The notes beneath the pieces were generated by a model. It was not told the origin of the DNA and searched no databases. It saw only the letters and a list, made by a program, of their open reading frames with translations. Position numbers and translations under genes: made by a program. Below, piece after piece: positions 15,714-25,701 of a stretch of 32,542 bases of DNA. The stretch comes from Alphaproteobacteria bacterium (GTDB taxonomy: Bacteria; Pseudomonadota; Alphaproteobacteria; Reyranellales; Reyranellaceae). The number at the start of each line of letters is the position of its first letter. Position 1 is the stretch's first letter. The stretch lies in the NCBI GenBank assembly GCA_019235415.1, contig JAFAKN010000300.1:1-32542 (forward strand). Reading direction: 5' to 3'.

Positions 15714-17870
15714 CTACGCGCCCACCGCCGGCGCCGGCTCCTCGCGGGGCCTCTGCGAGATGTCCTCGCCGGTCTGCTGGTCGACCGCCTTCATGCTCAG
15801 CCGCACCTTGCCACGGTCGTCGACGCCCAGGACCTTGACCTTCACCTGGTCGCCTTCCTTGACGACGTCGGTCACCTTGGCGACGCGGCGCGGCGCCAGC
15901 TCGGAGATGTGCACGAGGCCGTCGCGGGCGCCGAGGAAGTTCACGAAGGCGCCGAACTCCACGGTCTTCACTACCTTGCCGTTGTAGATCACGCCCACTT
16001 CCGGCTCGGCGACGATGCCCTTGATCCAGTCGATGGCCGCCTGGCCCGCCTTGGCATCGACCGCCGCGACCTTGATGGTGCCGTCGTCCTCGATGTCGAT
16101 TTTGGTGCCGGTGGTCTCGGTGATCTCGCGGATCACCTTGCCGCCGGTGCCGATCACCTCGCGGATCTTGTCCTTGGGGATGGTGAACTGGGTGATGCGC
16201 GGCGCGTTCTGGCTCACCGTGTCGCGCGCGCCGCCCAGGCCCTTGGCCATCTCGCCCAGGATGTGGATGCGCCCGTCCTTCGCCTGCCCCAGCGCCACGC
16301 GCATGATCTCCTCGTTGATCGAGGTGATCTTGAGGTCCATCTGCAGCGAGGTGATGCCATGCTCGGTCCCGGCGACCTTGAAGTCCATGTCGCCGAGGTG
16401 ATCCTCGTCGCCCAGGATGTCGGAGAGCACGGCGAAGCGCTCGCCTTCCTTGATCAGGCCCATGGCGATGCCGGCCACCGGCCGGTCGATCGGCACGCCG
16501 GCATCCATCAGCGACAGCGAACCGCCGCACACCGAGGCCATCGACGAGGAGCCGTTGCTCTCGGTTATCTCCGACACGATGCGGATCGTGTAGGGGAACT
16601 TGTCCTTGCTGGGCATCATCGGACGCAACGCGCGCCAAGCGAGCTTGCCGTGGCCGATCTCGCGCCGTCCAGGCGAGCCCATGCGGCGCACCTCGCCGAC
16701 GGCGTAGGGCGGCATGTTGTAGTGCATCATGAAGTGCTCGCGATACTCGCCCTCGAGCGCGTCGATGATCTGCTCGTCCTGGCCGGTGCCGAGCGTGGCC
16801 ACGACCAGCGCCTGCGTCTCGCCGCGGGTGAACAGCGACGAACCGTGGGCGCGCGGCAGCACCCCGACCTCGGCCACGATCGGCCGCACGGTGCGCGTGT
16901 CGCGGCCGTCGATGCGCTTGCCCGTGTCGAGGATCGCACTGCGCACCACCTCGGCCTCGAGGTTGCCGAACTGCTCGTCGAAGGCGGCAACCGCCTCGTC
17001 GTTGCCCTCGAACAGCTTCTTGGCATCGGCCTTGACCGCCGCGACCTTGCTCTGGCGCACCAGCTTCTGCGTCTCGGTGTAGGCTTCGGCGAGCTTGCCG
17101 CGCATCTCTTCCTTGAGCCTGTCGCCGACCGCCTTGGAGGCGATCGAAGGCTCGGGCAGAGCCATCGGGTCCTTGGCGCAGTGCTCGGCCAGCTGGATGA
17201 CGGCGTCGATCACCGGCTGGAACGAGCGGTGGCCTTCCATCACGGCCTGCAGCATGACGTCCTCGGGCAGCTCCTTGGCCTCCGATTCGACCATCAGCAC
17301 GCCTTCCTGGGTGCCGGCGACGACGAGGTCGAGCTCACTCTTCTCGGTCTGCTCCAGCGTCGGATTGATCACCAGCTGGCCGTCGATGCGTGCCACGCGG
17401 GCCGCGCCGATCGGGCCCATGAACGGCACGCCGCTGATCGTGAGCGCCGCCGAGGTCGCGACCATCGATACGATGTCGGGGTCGTTCTCCATGTCGTGGG
17501 CGAGCGTCGTCACCACGACGAGGGTCTCGTTCTTGTAGCTCTCGTGGAACAGCGGCCTGATCGGCCGGTCGATCAGCCGCGAAGTCAGGACCTCCTTCTC
17601 CGACGGCCGGCCCTCGCGTTTGAAGAAGCCGCCCGGGATCTTGCCGGCGGCGAACGCCTTCTCCTGGTAGTTCACGGTGAGGGGGAAGAAATCCAAGCCC
17701 GGCTTGGGCCGCTTCTCGAACACCACCGTCGCCAGCACCGTGGTGCCGCCGTAGGTCGCCAGGACAGCGCCGTCGGCCTGGCGCGCGATCTTGCCGGTTT
17801 CCAGCACGAGCTTGCGGCCCGCCCAATCCAACTCCTTGCGAAACACTTTGAACATGTCACTCATTTCCAT
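15714..17870 (-). CDS. pnp: Polynucleotide phosphorylase
   Basis: PNPase is a 3'-5' phosphorolytic exoribonuclease that degrades mRNA and can add tails. The 718-residue protein carries two RNase PH cores: N-terminal [27 protein letters not shown] and second-core [23 protein letters not shown]. An alpha-helical linker lies between them. A KH domain is near 555-610 ([19 protein letters not shown]), and an S1 domain near 620-690 ([21 protein letters not shown]). Start ATG 17870 ([13 protein letters not shown]) has AGGAAAGGAAG upstream; ATG 17864 is possible. It follows rpsO in the usual order, with a structured 200-nt leader that may mediate autoregulation. Confidence 0.97.
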   Translation of the reverse strand: MEMSDMFKVFRKELDWAGRKLVLETGKIARQADGAVLATYGGTTVLATVVFEKRPKPGLDFFPLTVNYQEKAFAAGKIPGGFFKREGRPSEKEVLTSRLIDRPIRPLFHESYKNETLVVVTTLAHDMENDPDIVSMVATSAALTISGVPFMGPIGAARVARIDGQLVINPTLEQTEKSELDLVVAGTQEGVLMVESEAKELPEDVMLQAVMEGHRSFQPVIDAVIQLAEHCAKDPMALPEPSIASKAVGDRLKEEMRGKLAEAYTETQKLVRQSKVAAVKADAKKLFEGNDEAVAAFDEQFGNLEAEVVRSAILDTGKRIDGRDTRTVRPIVAEVGVLPRAHGSSLFTRGETQALVVATLGTGQDEQIIDALEGEYREHFMMHYNMPPYAVGEVRRMGSPGRREIGHGKLAWRALRPMMPSKDKFPYTIRIVSEITESNGSSSMASVCGGSLSLMDAGVPIDRPVAGIAMGLIKEGERFAVLSDILGDEDHLGDMDFKVAGTEHGITSLQMDLKITSINEEIMRVALGQAKDGRIHILGEMAKGLGGARDTVSQNAPRITQFTIPKDKIREVIGTGGKVIREITETTGTKIDIEDDGTIKVAAVDAKAGQAAIDWIKGIVAEPEVGVIYNGKVVKTVEFGAFVNFLGARDGLVHISELAPRRVAKVTDVVKEGDQVKVKVLGVDDRGKVRLSMKAVDQQTGEDISQRPREEPAPAVGA

Positions 17871-17885
17871 CTTCCTTTCCTGCAC

Positions 17886-17925
17886 GGCGTCCGCCCCCGT
17901 TTGGCGGCAGCCGCCTGCCGACGCC
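17886..17925 (-). promoter_or_regulatory. Stem-loop in pnp leader
   Basis: GGCGTC (17886-17891) pairs with GACGCC (17920-17925). Inside lies GGCGGC-A-GCCGCC (17903-17915), and CGCC (17892-17895) can pair alternatively. The stem sits about 16 nt upstream of the pnp ATG. In E. coli the pnp leader forms an RNase III-cut stem through which PNPase represses itself. A similar role here is an inference from position. Confidence 0.45.
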
Positions 17926-18036
17926 CTTGCGCCGACAGGACCGGACCGGGCCTTTGCTCTCGCCCCTGCCCTTCCGGTTACTGCGAAGTCGCACCGGTCG
18001 GCCGAACTGCTCCGGGGACCGACGACGCGACACGAA

Positions 18037-18071
18037 ACGGCCCCGCCCCCTGCAAAGGGGTGCGGGGCCGT
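18037..18071 (-). terminator. GC-rich hairpin after rpsO (weak terminator or processing site)
   Basis: ACGGCCCCG (18037-18045) pairs with CGGGGCCGT (18063-18071), and an inner CCCC/GGGG adds 4 bp. It begins 3 nt past the rpsO stop. On the minus strand only TTTCGTGT follows, so termination should be partial and would let transcription reach pnp. RNase processing between rpsO and pnp is a plausible alternative. Confidence 0.6.
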
Positions 18072-18074
18072 GAA

Positions 18075-18344
18075 CTAACGGCGCAAGCCCAGGCGCTCGA
18101 TCAACGATTCGTAGCGCTTGCTGTCCTTGCCCTTGAGATAGTCGAGCAGGCGGCGGCGCTGGCCGACCAGCTTCAGCAGGCCGCGCCGCGAATGGTGGTC
18201 CTTGGCATGACCCTTGAAGTGCTCGGTGAGGTTGGAAATACGCTCGCTCAGGATCGCGACCTGCACTTCGGGCGAGCCCGTGTCGCTTTCGCCCTGGGCA
18301 TAGGTCTTGATCAGCTCCGCCTTGCGCGTGGCTGTGATCGACAT
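18075..18344 (-). CDS. rpsO: 30S ribosomal protein S15
   Basis: S15 binds 16S rRNA at the central-domain three-way junction and nucleates platform assembly. The 89-residue protein is the standard length and carries [35 protein letters not shown] and [10 protein letters not shown]. Start ATG 18344 gives [12 protein letters not shown]; upstream CGATGGAGTATCACCG supplies a GGAG. It lies 18 nt after truB and before pnp, the conserved order. Confidence 0.98.
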   Translation of the reverse strand: MSITATRKAELIKTYAQGESDTGSPEVQVAILSERISNLTEHFKGHAKDHHSRRGLLKLVGQRRRLLDYLKGKDSKRYESLIERLGLRR

Positions 18345-18362
18345 CGGTGATACTCCATCGTC

Positions 18363-19286
18363 CTATAGGTTGAACACGCGCACCGGCTGCAGCGCGGCGC
18401 CGTCGCAACGGCAAAGCGCGATGAGCTTGCTGCCCGCTTCCGCACGCATCAGCGTGCCCGCAGGCGGTGCGTCCCGGGTCAAGAGCACAGGCTGGCCTTG
18501 GCGCAGCCGGTTCGCTTGGGCCTCCGTCAGGGCCAGCGCCGGGATGTCGTCCAGCGCGGTCGCGACGGGGGCCAAGGCCCCGAGAAGCGCGGGAATATGC
18601 CCGAGGGCTTCCAGTTTGGGAAGCGAAATGGCCATCTCTTCGTGGAACGGGCCCGCTGCTGTCCGCCGCAGGGCGGAAAGATGACCGACCGTGCCCAAGG
18701 TCTGGGCAAGATCGCGGCCAAGCGAGCGGATGTAGGTGCCCTTGCCGCACTCGACCACGAAATCTGCGTGGTCGCGGTCCGGCCGGGCCACCAGCTCCAG
18801 GGAGTCGATGCGGACGCGTCTCGGCGCCAGATCGACCGGCCGGCCGGCGCGCGCCAGATCGTAGGCCCGTTGTCCACCGATCTTGAGGGCGGAAAAGGCG
18901 GGTGGCTTCTGTTCGATCTCGCCGGTGAAGCACGGCAAGGCGCGCCGGATCTCGTCATCCGTCGGCCGGACGTCACTGCTCGCGACGACTTCGCCTTCGG
19001 CGTCATCGGTCGACCGCGCTTCGCCGAGGCGCACGGTGAAGCGATAGGCTTTGCGGCCGTCCATGACGAACGGCACCGTCTTGGTCGCCTCGCCGAGCGC
19101 AATCGGCAGGACGCCGCTGGCCAGCGGGTCGAGCGTGCCGCCGTGGCCCGCCTTCTCGGCGCCGAACAGGCGGCGCACGCGGCCGACCGCGGGAGTCGAG
19201 CCAAGTCCGACCGGCTTGTCGAGGATCACCCAGCCATCGATTTTGGCTCTTCGCTGGGCGCGCGCCGCTCCTGTGGTTGTGGACAT
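18363..19286 (-). CDS. truB: tRNA pseudouridine-55 synthase TruB
   Basis: TruB makes pseudouridine 55 in the T-loop of tRNAs and also acts as a tRNA chaperone. Key motif: AGHGGTLDPLASGVLPIALGEATK with catalytic D53. Also present are KAYRFTVRLG, the TGEIEQKPPAFSALKIGGQRAYDLAR segment and GTYIRSLGRDLA. The length is 307 residues from ATG 19286. That ATG has AGGAGG only 1 nt upstream, which is too close. An in-frame ATG at 19298 (MTGGMSTT), inside the upstream palindrome, is the alternative. The 5' untranslated region is therefore repeat-derived. Confidence 0.94.
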   Translation of the reverse strand: MSTTTGAARAQRRAKIDGWVILDKPVGLGSTPAVGRVRRLFGAEKAGHGGTLDPLASGVLPIALGEATKTVPFVMDGRKAYRFTVRLGEARSTDDAEGEVVASSDVRPTDDEIRRALPCFTGEIEQKPPAFSALKIGGQRAYDLARAGRPVDLAPRRVRIDSLELVARPDRDHADFVVECGKGTYIRSLGRDLAQTLGTVGHLSALRRTAAGPFHEEMAISLPKLEALGHIPALLGALAPVATALDDIPALALTEAQANRLRQGQPVLLTRDAPPAGTLMRAEAGSKLIALCRCDGAALQPVRVFNL

Positions 19287-19291
19287 GCCTC

Positions 19292-19362
19292 CTGTCATCC
19301 CGAGCGCAGCGAGGGACCTTTATGGCAGCAGGAAAGGTCCCACGCTTCGCTCGGGATGACAG
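19292..19362. repeat. Long palindromic repeat between rbfA and truB
   Basis: Left arm 19292-19320 and right arm 19334-19362 are 29-bp inverted copies with two mismatches and a 13-nt loop. The left arm shares CTGTCATCCCGAGCG and AGCGAGGGACCTT with the copy at 14947. It occupies most of the rbfA-truB gap on the shared transcript and reaches to within 6 nt of the truB ATG at 19286. Confidence 0.85.
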
Positions 19363-19407
19363 CGTGGGCGCCCGCCCCCAGCGGGGGGAAGGAATTCGAC
19401 AAGGTCA

Positions 19408-19824
19408 CTACTCGTCCTCGAGGTCGCGCGCGACGTCGGGCCGGCGCAGCAATGCGCCGATGCGGTCGGCCTCGTCGAAGCTGCGGTCGATCTCGAAGCG
19501 CAGCTCCGGCGCATAGCGCAGGCCGGCCCGCTCGCCGACCTGGCCACGGAACCAGGGAGCGGCGCGGCGCATGGCGGCCAGCACCCGCGCCCCGTCGACG
19601 CCGCCCAGCGGCATCACGAAGGCGGTGGCGTTGCGCAGGTCGGGGCTGACGTCGACGGCGGTCACGGTGATCGAGACGCCGCGCAGATCGGGGTCGCGCA
19701 TCTCGCCACGCTCGAGCAGGATCGACAGCAGATGGCGCAGCTCCTCGCCGACGCGCAGCTGGCGCTGGTTGTGGCCGCGCTGGTCGCGGCCGGACGGGCG
19801 ACGACGGGACATGATGGTCTCCAT
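19408..19824 (-). CDS. rbfA: Ribosome-binding factor A
   Basis: RbfA binds the 30S subunit during late 16S maturation and is a cold-shock protein in E. coli. The 138-residue protein has the KH-like core RNQRQLRVGEELRHLLSILL-type N-terminus, VSITVTAVDVSPDLRNATAFVMPLGG and LRYAPELRFEIDRSFDEADRI. The basic N-terminus (SRRRPSGRDQRGHNQRQ) is longer than in E. coli. ATG 19824 (METIMSRR) is chosen because GGGGAGGA ends 6 nt upstream; ATG 19812 lacks an SD. That SD is the 3' arm of a repeat hairpin. Confidence 0.94.
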   Translation of the reverse strand: METIMSRRRPSGRDQRGHNQRQLRVGEELRHLLSILLERGEMRDPDLRGVSITVTAVDVSPDLRNATAFVMPLGGVDGARVLAAMRRAAPWFRGQVGERAGLRYAPELRFEIDRSFDEADRIGALLRRPDVARDLEDE

Positions 19825-19830
19825 GGGCTT

Positions 19831-19838
19831 TCCTCCCC
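19831..19838 (-). promoter_or_regulatory. rbfA Shine-Dalgarno inside a hairpin arm
   Basis: On the minus strand GGGGAGGA spans 19838-19831, 6 nt before ATG 19824. Seven of its eight bases (19832-19838) are paired in the 14-bp hairpin 19832-19862. The ribosome-binding site is therefore supplied, and potentially masked, by the repeat. Confidence 0.7.
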
Positions 19839-19974
19839 GGCGCGGAGTCCGCGCCGGGGAGGTGCCCGCGCAGCGGGCGGAGGGGTCATGGGCGACATAG
19901 AGCGAATCGCCAATGACCCCTCCGTCGCCGTGTGACGGCGACACCTCCCCTTCGCGGACTCCGCGAAGGGGAGG
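19832..19974. repeat. Composite five-hairpin palindromic element between infB and rbfA
   Basis: Five stems abut with almost no spacers. HP1 is 19832-19845/19849-19862 (14 bp). HP2 is 19864-19869/19873-19878 (6 bp). HP3 is 19878-19889/19913-19924 (12 bp), continued by GGCGA/TCGCC at 19891-19895/19907-19911. HP4 is 19924-19931/19935-19942 (8 bp). HP5 is 19944-19957/19961-19974 (14 bp). The outer pair is itself inverted (CTTTCCTCCCC...GGGGAGGAGAAAG), so the whole block is a near-palindrome. HP1 and HP5 match the solo hairpin at 653-683. It resembles a BIME-type mosaic. Confidence 0.85.
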
Positions 19975-19983
19975 AGAAAGCAG

Positions 19984-22689
<2,706 letters not shown>

Positions 22690-22721
22690 ATGGCCTGTTG
22701 TCCTTGGTCCGCTCCGGCACG

Positions 22722-23372
22722 TCAACCGGTGCTGTTGGATCGGCAGCCGCGCCAACGCGCCGCTCCGACCTCGATGCGCTCGATGAACTCACCGGCAGCG
22801 TCGTCGCGCGCCACTGCCGCATAGACCGTTCGTTCGCGACCGAAGATGCCGCCCAACGCCATCGCATCTCCCAATCGCACGATCGCGAGGCCGCTCGCCG
22901 CCAGCTTCCTGAGGCCATCGCCCTCGGCCTCGTCGGCAACGACCAGGAGCCCCGCCCGGCCGGCCGCGATCAGCTGCTCGACCTTGGCGAAGCCTGCGAC
23001 CGCTCGGCCGGCGCGGCGGGCACGAGCCAAATCCGCCAAGGCCCGCTCGAGCAGCAGCCGTTCGACGCGCTCGCCAAGATCGGCCGGTACCTTGACCGGC
23101 GACCGCGCCGCTCGCGCGAACAGCTTGCGCACGATGGCCCGCTCGATGGCGGTCCGCTCGGCGCGCACCCATAGACCACGGCCCGGCAGTCGCCGCGCCA
23201 GATCCGGCACGACCTCGCCGTCCGGAGCGACGACGAAGCGGATCAGCCGCTCCGGCGTCGTCTGTTCGCCGGTCGCAATGCAGGTGCGCAGCGGACCGGA
23301 CGGCACGGACGTGGATCCCGTGACATGGGGTCCCGTGACATGGGGTCCACTCGGCAGAGCGGCAAGGGTCAA
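22722..23372 (-). CDS. ylxR: YlxR-L7Ae-like RNA-binding protein (DUF448), TTG start
   Basis: The 216-residue product combines an N-terminal YlxR/DUF448 domain (about 28-95; [29 protein letters not shown] and LPGRGLWV) with a C-terminal L7Ae/L30e-like half (about 110-195). YlxR is an RNase P- and RNA-associated nucleoid or RNA-binding protein in Gram-positives. In alphaproteobacteria it is usual between nusA and infB. TTG 23372 is the likely start: AAAGGAGAT (23389-23381) sits 8 nt upstream, and no ATG in frame is near. The N-terminal leader contains a duplicated GPHVT (tandem repeat 23316-23345). Confidence 0.86.
   Translation of the reverse strand: MTLAALPSGPHVTGPHVTGSTSVPSGPLRTCIATGEQTTPERLIRFVVAPDGEVVPDLARRLPGRGLWVRAERTAIERAIVRKLFARAARSPVKVPADLGERVERLLLERALADLARARRAGRAVAGFAKVEQLIAAGRAGLLVVADEAEGDGLRKLAASGLAIVRLGDAMALGGIFGRERTVYAAVARDDAAGEFIERIEVGAARWRGCRSNSTG
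23316..23345 (-). repeat. 15-bp perfect tandem duplication in ylxR
   Basis: TCCCGTGACATGGGG occurs twice head to tail (23316-23330, 23331-23345). In frame it encodes two GPHVT units in the unstructured N-terminal leader. A multiple-of-3 unit keeps the frame, as expected for a slippage event. Confidence 0.9.
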
Positions 23373-23402
23373 AGGGTGCGATCTCCTTTCAAGGTCCGGC
23401 GG

Positions 23403-24941
23403 TCAGGCCTTGGCCTCTTCGGCCGGCTCGGCGTTCTCGTCGGCGAACCAATGCTCGCGCGCTTTCATGATGATGGCGTTGGCCGTCTCGTTGTCCATCG
23501 CGCCCTCGCCCACGATCTCGCGCAGCTCGTCGGAGGCGAGGTCGGCCAGATCGTCGCGCGTCTTGACGCCCTTCTCGCCGAGCGCCGCCAGCATCGGCAG
23601 CGAGAGACCCTCGGTCGCGCGCACCTCCTCCTCGACACCCAGCTCGTCGAGGCGGGCGCTGAGCTCCGCGTCGCGCCGCTCGATGAACTCGCGCGCACGG
23701 CGCTGCAGCTCGCTCGCGATGTCCTCGTCGAAGCCCTCGACACCGGTCAGGTCCTCGATGGCCGCGTCGGCGATGTCCTCGACAGCGGCATAGCCTTCCG
23801 CCACCAGCAGATGGGCGATCACGTCGTCGACATCGAGCGCCTCCTTGAACAGCTCGGTGCGCTCGCGCGTCTCCTTCTGGCGCCGCTCGCTCTCCTCGGC
23901 CTCGGTCATGATGTCGATCTCCCAGCCGGTGAGCTGGGAGGCGAGCTTGACGTTCTGGCCGCGACGGCCGATCGCGAGGCTCAACTGATCGTCGGGCACC
24001 ACCACCTCGGCGCGGCTCTTGTCCTCGTCCATCAGCACCTTGCTGACCTCGGCGGGCGCCAGCGCGTTGACGATGAAATTGGCGTCGTCGGGCGACCATG
24101 GGATGATGTCGACCTTCTCGCCTTGCAGCTCCTGGACGACGGCTTGCACGCGGCTGCCGCGCATGCCCACGCAGGCGCCGATCGGATCGATCGAGCTGTC
24201 GTGACTGAGCACGGCGATCTTGGCGCGGCTGCCGGGATCGCGCGCCACCGCCTTGATCTCGATGATGTTGTCGTAAATCTCGGGCACTTCCTGCGTGAAG
24301 AGCTTGGCCATGAACTGCGGATGGCTGCGCGACAGGAAGATCTGCGGCCCGCGCGGCTCCTCGCGCACGTCGAAGATGTAGGCCCGCACCCGGTCGTTCA
24401 CGCGCAGCGATTCGCGCGGAATGGTCTCGTCGCGACGGATCACGCCTTCGGCGCGCTGCAGGTCGACGGTGATGTTGCCGTAGTCGACGCGCTTCACGAC
24501 ACCCGACACGATCTCGCCGACGCGGTCCTTGAACTCCTCGTACTGGCGCTTGCGCTCGCTCTCGCGCATGCGCTGGGTGATGACCTGCTTGGCGGTCTGG
24601 GCGGCGACGCGGCCGAAATCGATGGGCGGCAGCTCGTCCGTCAGGAAGTCGCCGACCTGGGCTTCCGGATTGCGCCGCTGCGCCTCGGGGAGCGGCACCT
24701 GGACATTCTCGTTCTCGACTGGGTCGGCCACCTGCATGTAGCGCAGGAGCTTGATCTCGCCGGTCTTGCGATCGATTTCGGCGCGGATGTCGTGCTCGAG
24801 GCCGTACTTGGCGCGGCCGGCCTTCTGGATCGCCTGCTCCATCGCCTCGAGCACTTCCTCGCGCTCGATGCCCTTCTCGCGGGCGACCATGTCGGCCACC
24901 TGCAGCATCTCCAGACGCGGGATATCCGCTGTCGTTGCCAT
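23403..24941 (-). CDS. nusA: Transcription termination/antitermination factor NusA
   Basis: NusA binds RNA polymerase and nascent RNA to modulate pausing, termination and antitermination. The 512-residue protein has the N-terminal polymerase-binding domain (about 1-130), an S1 domain (GVVKRVDYGNITVDL), and KH1/KH2 (PIGACVGMRGSRVQAVVQEL; DDQLSLAIGRRGQNVKLASQLTGWEIDI). The C-terminal acidic repeat modules (about 350-495) hold helix-hairpin-helix motifs. ATG 24941 (MATTADIPRLEML) has AGAGGG about 9 nt upstream. It follows rimP by 31 nt. NusA represses its own operon in E. coli; a terminator-like leader upstream of rimP would fit. Confidence 0.97.
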   Translation of the reverse strand: MATTADIPRLEMLQVADMVAREKGIEREEVLEAMEQAIQKAGRAKYGLEHDIRAEIDRKTGEIKLLRYMQVADPVENENVQVPLPEAQRRNPEAQVGDFLTDELPPIDFGRVAAQTAKQVITQRMRESERKRQYEEFKDRVGEIVSGVVKRVDYGNITVDLQRAEGVIRRDETIPRESLRVNDRVRAYIFDVREEPRGPQIFLSRSHPQFMAKLFTQEVPEIYDNIIEIKAVARDPGSRAKIAVLSHDSSIDPIGACVGMRGSRVQAVVQELQGEKVDIIPWSPDDANFIVNALAPAEVSKVLMDEDKSRAEVVVPDDQLSLAIGRRGQNVKLASQLTGWEIDIMTEAEESERRQKETRERTELFKEALDVDDVIAHLLVAEGYAAVEDIADAAIEDLTGVEGFDEDIASELQRRAREFIERRDAELSARLDELGVEEEVRATEGLSLPMLAALGEKGVKTRDDLADLASDELREIVGEGAMDNETANAIIMKAREHWFADENAEPAEEAKA

Positions 24942-24972
24942 GATGATGTCCCTCTTTCTAATGGCCGTGTTT

Positions 24973-25500
24973 CTAATGACCATGGCTGGCGACCTGCTGC
25001 GCCAGCCGGTGTTCCTCGATCAACGCGTCGGTAAGCTCGAGCTTGGCGCGCGACACCGCCGTCAGCGGCACCTCGGCTTCGGCCCCATCGTCCAGCCGCA
25101 GCTTCACCTTGCCCTCCTGAAGGCCGAGCAGGGTTCCCTTGAAGCGACGGCGTCCTTCGATCGGCTCGGCCGTCTCCACGCGAGCGAGATGACCGGACCA
25201 GCGGACGAAATCCTTGGCCCGCGTCAGCGGCCGGTCAATGCCGGGCGAGCTCACTTCGAGGGTGTACGAGCCTGCAATGGGATCCTCGACGTCCAGCACC
25301 GCCGAGAGCGTCCGCGAAAGGGTGGCACAGCCTTCGACGTCCATCGGCCGCCCGTCGGCCGGCTCGACCATGATCTGCAAGGTGCCGCCTTTGCTCATGG
25401 CGACGCGCACCAGCTCGTAGCCCATGCCGACGATGGTCGGGGCGACGATGTTTTCGATGCGGTGCAAGAGGTCGGTCAAGCCGGCTCCCAGTGAGGACAT
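24973..25500 (-). CDS. rimP: Ribosome maturation factor RimP
   Basis: RimP assists 30S maturation and early S12 binding. The 175-residue protein carries the family blocks GYELVRVAMSKGGTLQIMVEP, LSRTLSAVLDVEDPI, and YTLEVSSPGIDRPL with the conserved Pro-Gly motif. The C-terminal SH3-like domain contains VKLRLDDGAEAEVPLTAVSRAKL. ATG 25500 (MSSLGAGLTDLL) is chosen. The frame extends to GTG 25548, which lies inside the attenuator hairpin and would add 16 unusual residues. SD is weak (GCGGG). It is the first gene of the nusA-infB operon. Confidence 0.93.
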   Translation of the reverse strand: MSSLGAGLTDLLHRIENIVAPTIVGMGYELVRVAMSKGGTLQIMVEPADGRPMDVEGCATLSRTLSAVLDVEDPIAGSYTLEVSSPGIDRPLTRAKDFVRWSGHLARVETAEPIEGRRRFKGTLLGLQEGKVKLRLDDGAEAEVPLTAVSRAKLELTDALIEEHRLAQQVASHGH

Positions 25501-25520
25501 TTGGACCCGCGCGAGGCACC

Positions 25521-25552
25521 AAAGAAAAAGAGCGGGTTTTCGGCCCACTCTT
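25521..25552 (-). terminator. Terminator-like hairpin (attenuator) in rimP leader
   Basis: On the minus strand AAGAGTGGG (25552-25544), a 7-nt loop and CCCGCTCTT (25536-25528) form a 9-bp stem with one G-U. TTTTTCTTT follows (overlapping the stem end, to 25521). The structure lies between the putative promoter and the rimP ATG at 25500. It is a good intrinsic terminator located inside the leader, so it probably acts as an attenuator. Confidence 0.7.
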
Positions 25553-25559
25553 GTTGTTT

Positions 25560-25576
25560 GGTTCGTCCCGCGAACC
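25560..25576 (-). promoter_or_regulatory. Small leader stem-loop upstream of attenuator
   Basis: GGTTCG (25560-25565) and CGAACC (25571-25576) form a 6-bp stem with 5-nt loop, 7 nt upstream of the attenuator hairpin in the predicted rimP transcript leader. It could be part of a competing fold or a NusA contact site; no antiterminator pairing is proven. Confidence 0.4.
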
Positions 25577-25592
25577 CGATGAGGATGGCGAG

Positions 25593-25621
25593 CATATAAG
25601 CGCAGGACCTTCGATTCGCAA
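25593..25621 (-). promoter_or_regulatory. Candidate promoter for rimP-nusA-infB operon
   Basis: On the minus strand TTGCGA (25621-25616), a 17-nt spacer and TATATG (25598-25593) resemble a sigma-70 promoter. Expected start is near 25586, giving about an 86-nt leader. An inverted repeat AGCGTT-TC-AACGCT (25621-25634) abuts the -35 and may be an operator. Confidence 0.5.
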
Positions 25622-25675
25622 GCGTTTCAACGCTGCGTCGAATATTTTCGTGCCATCTCCGCAATAATGAAACAT

Positions 25676-25701
25676 ATAATCGCAGTGTCACTGCATATTA
25701 T
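25676..25701. terminator. AT-flanked palindrome at the trmB stop
   Basis: GCAGTG-T-CACTGC (25682-25694) is flanked by ATAAT (25676-25680) and ATTAT (25697-25701), making a bulged stem of about 11 bp in an unusually AT-rich patch. The trmB stop TAA (25698-25700) lies inside it. T-richness afterwards is modest on the minus strand. It is a possible trmB terminator. Confidence 0.4.

Noticed and set aside
15909..18350. Very long open frame antisense to pnp and rpsO (plus strand)
   Set aside because: A high-GC codon-bias artefact. Its peptide is His/Arg/Leu/Asp-rich without family motifs, and the minus strand has unmistakable PNPase and S15.
19374..19400. Extra GCCCCCAGCGGGGGG palindrome after the rbfA-truB repeat
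   Set aside because: Short and G/C-run based; it could be part of another repeat but not supportable alone.
25501..25697. tRNA gene (metY-like) upstream of rimP, as in E. coli
   Set aside because: I found no cloverleaf or CCA-type 3' end, only a promoter-like pair and hairpins.
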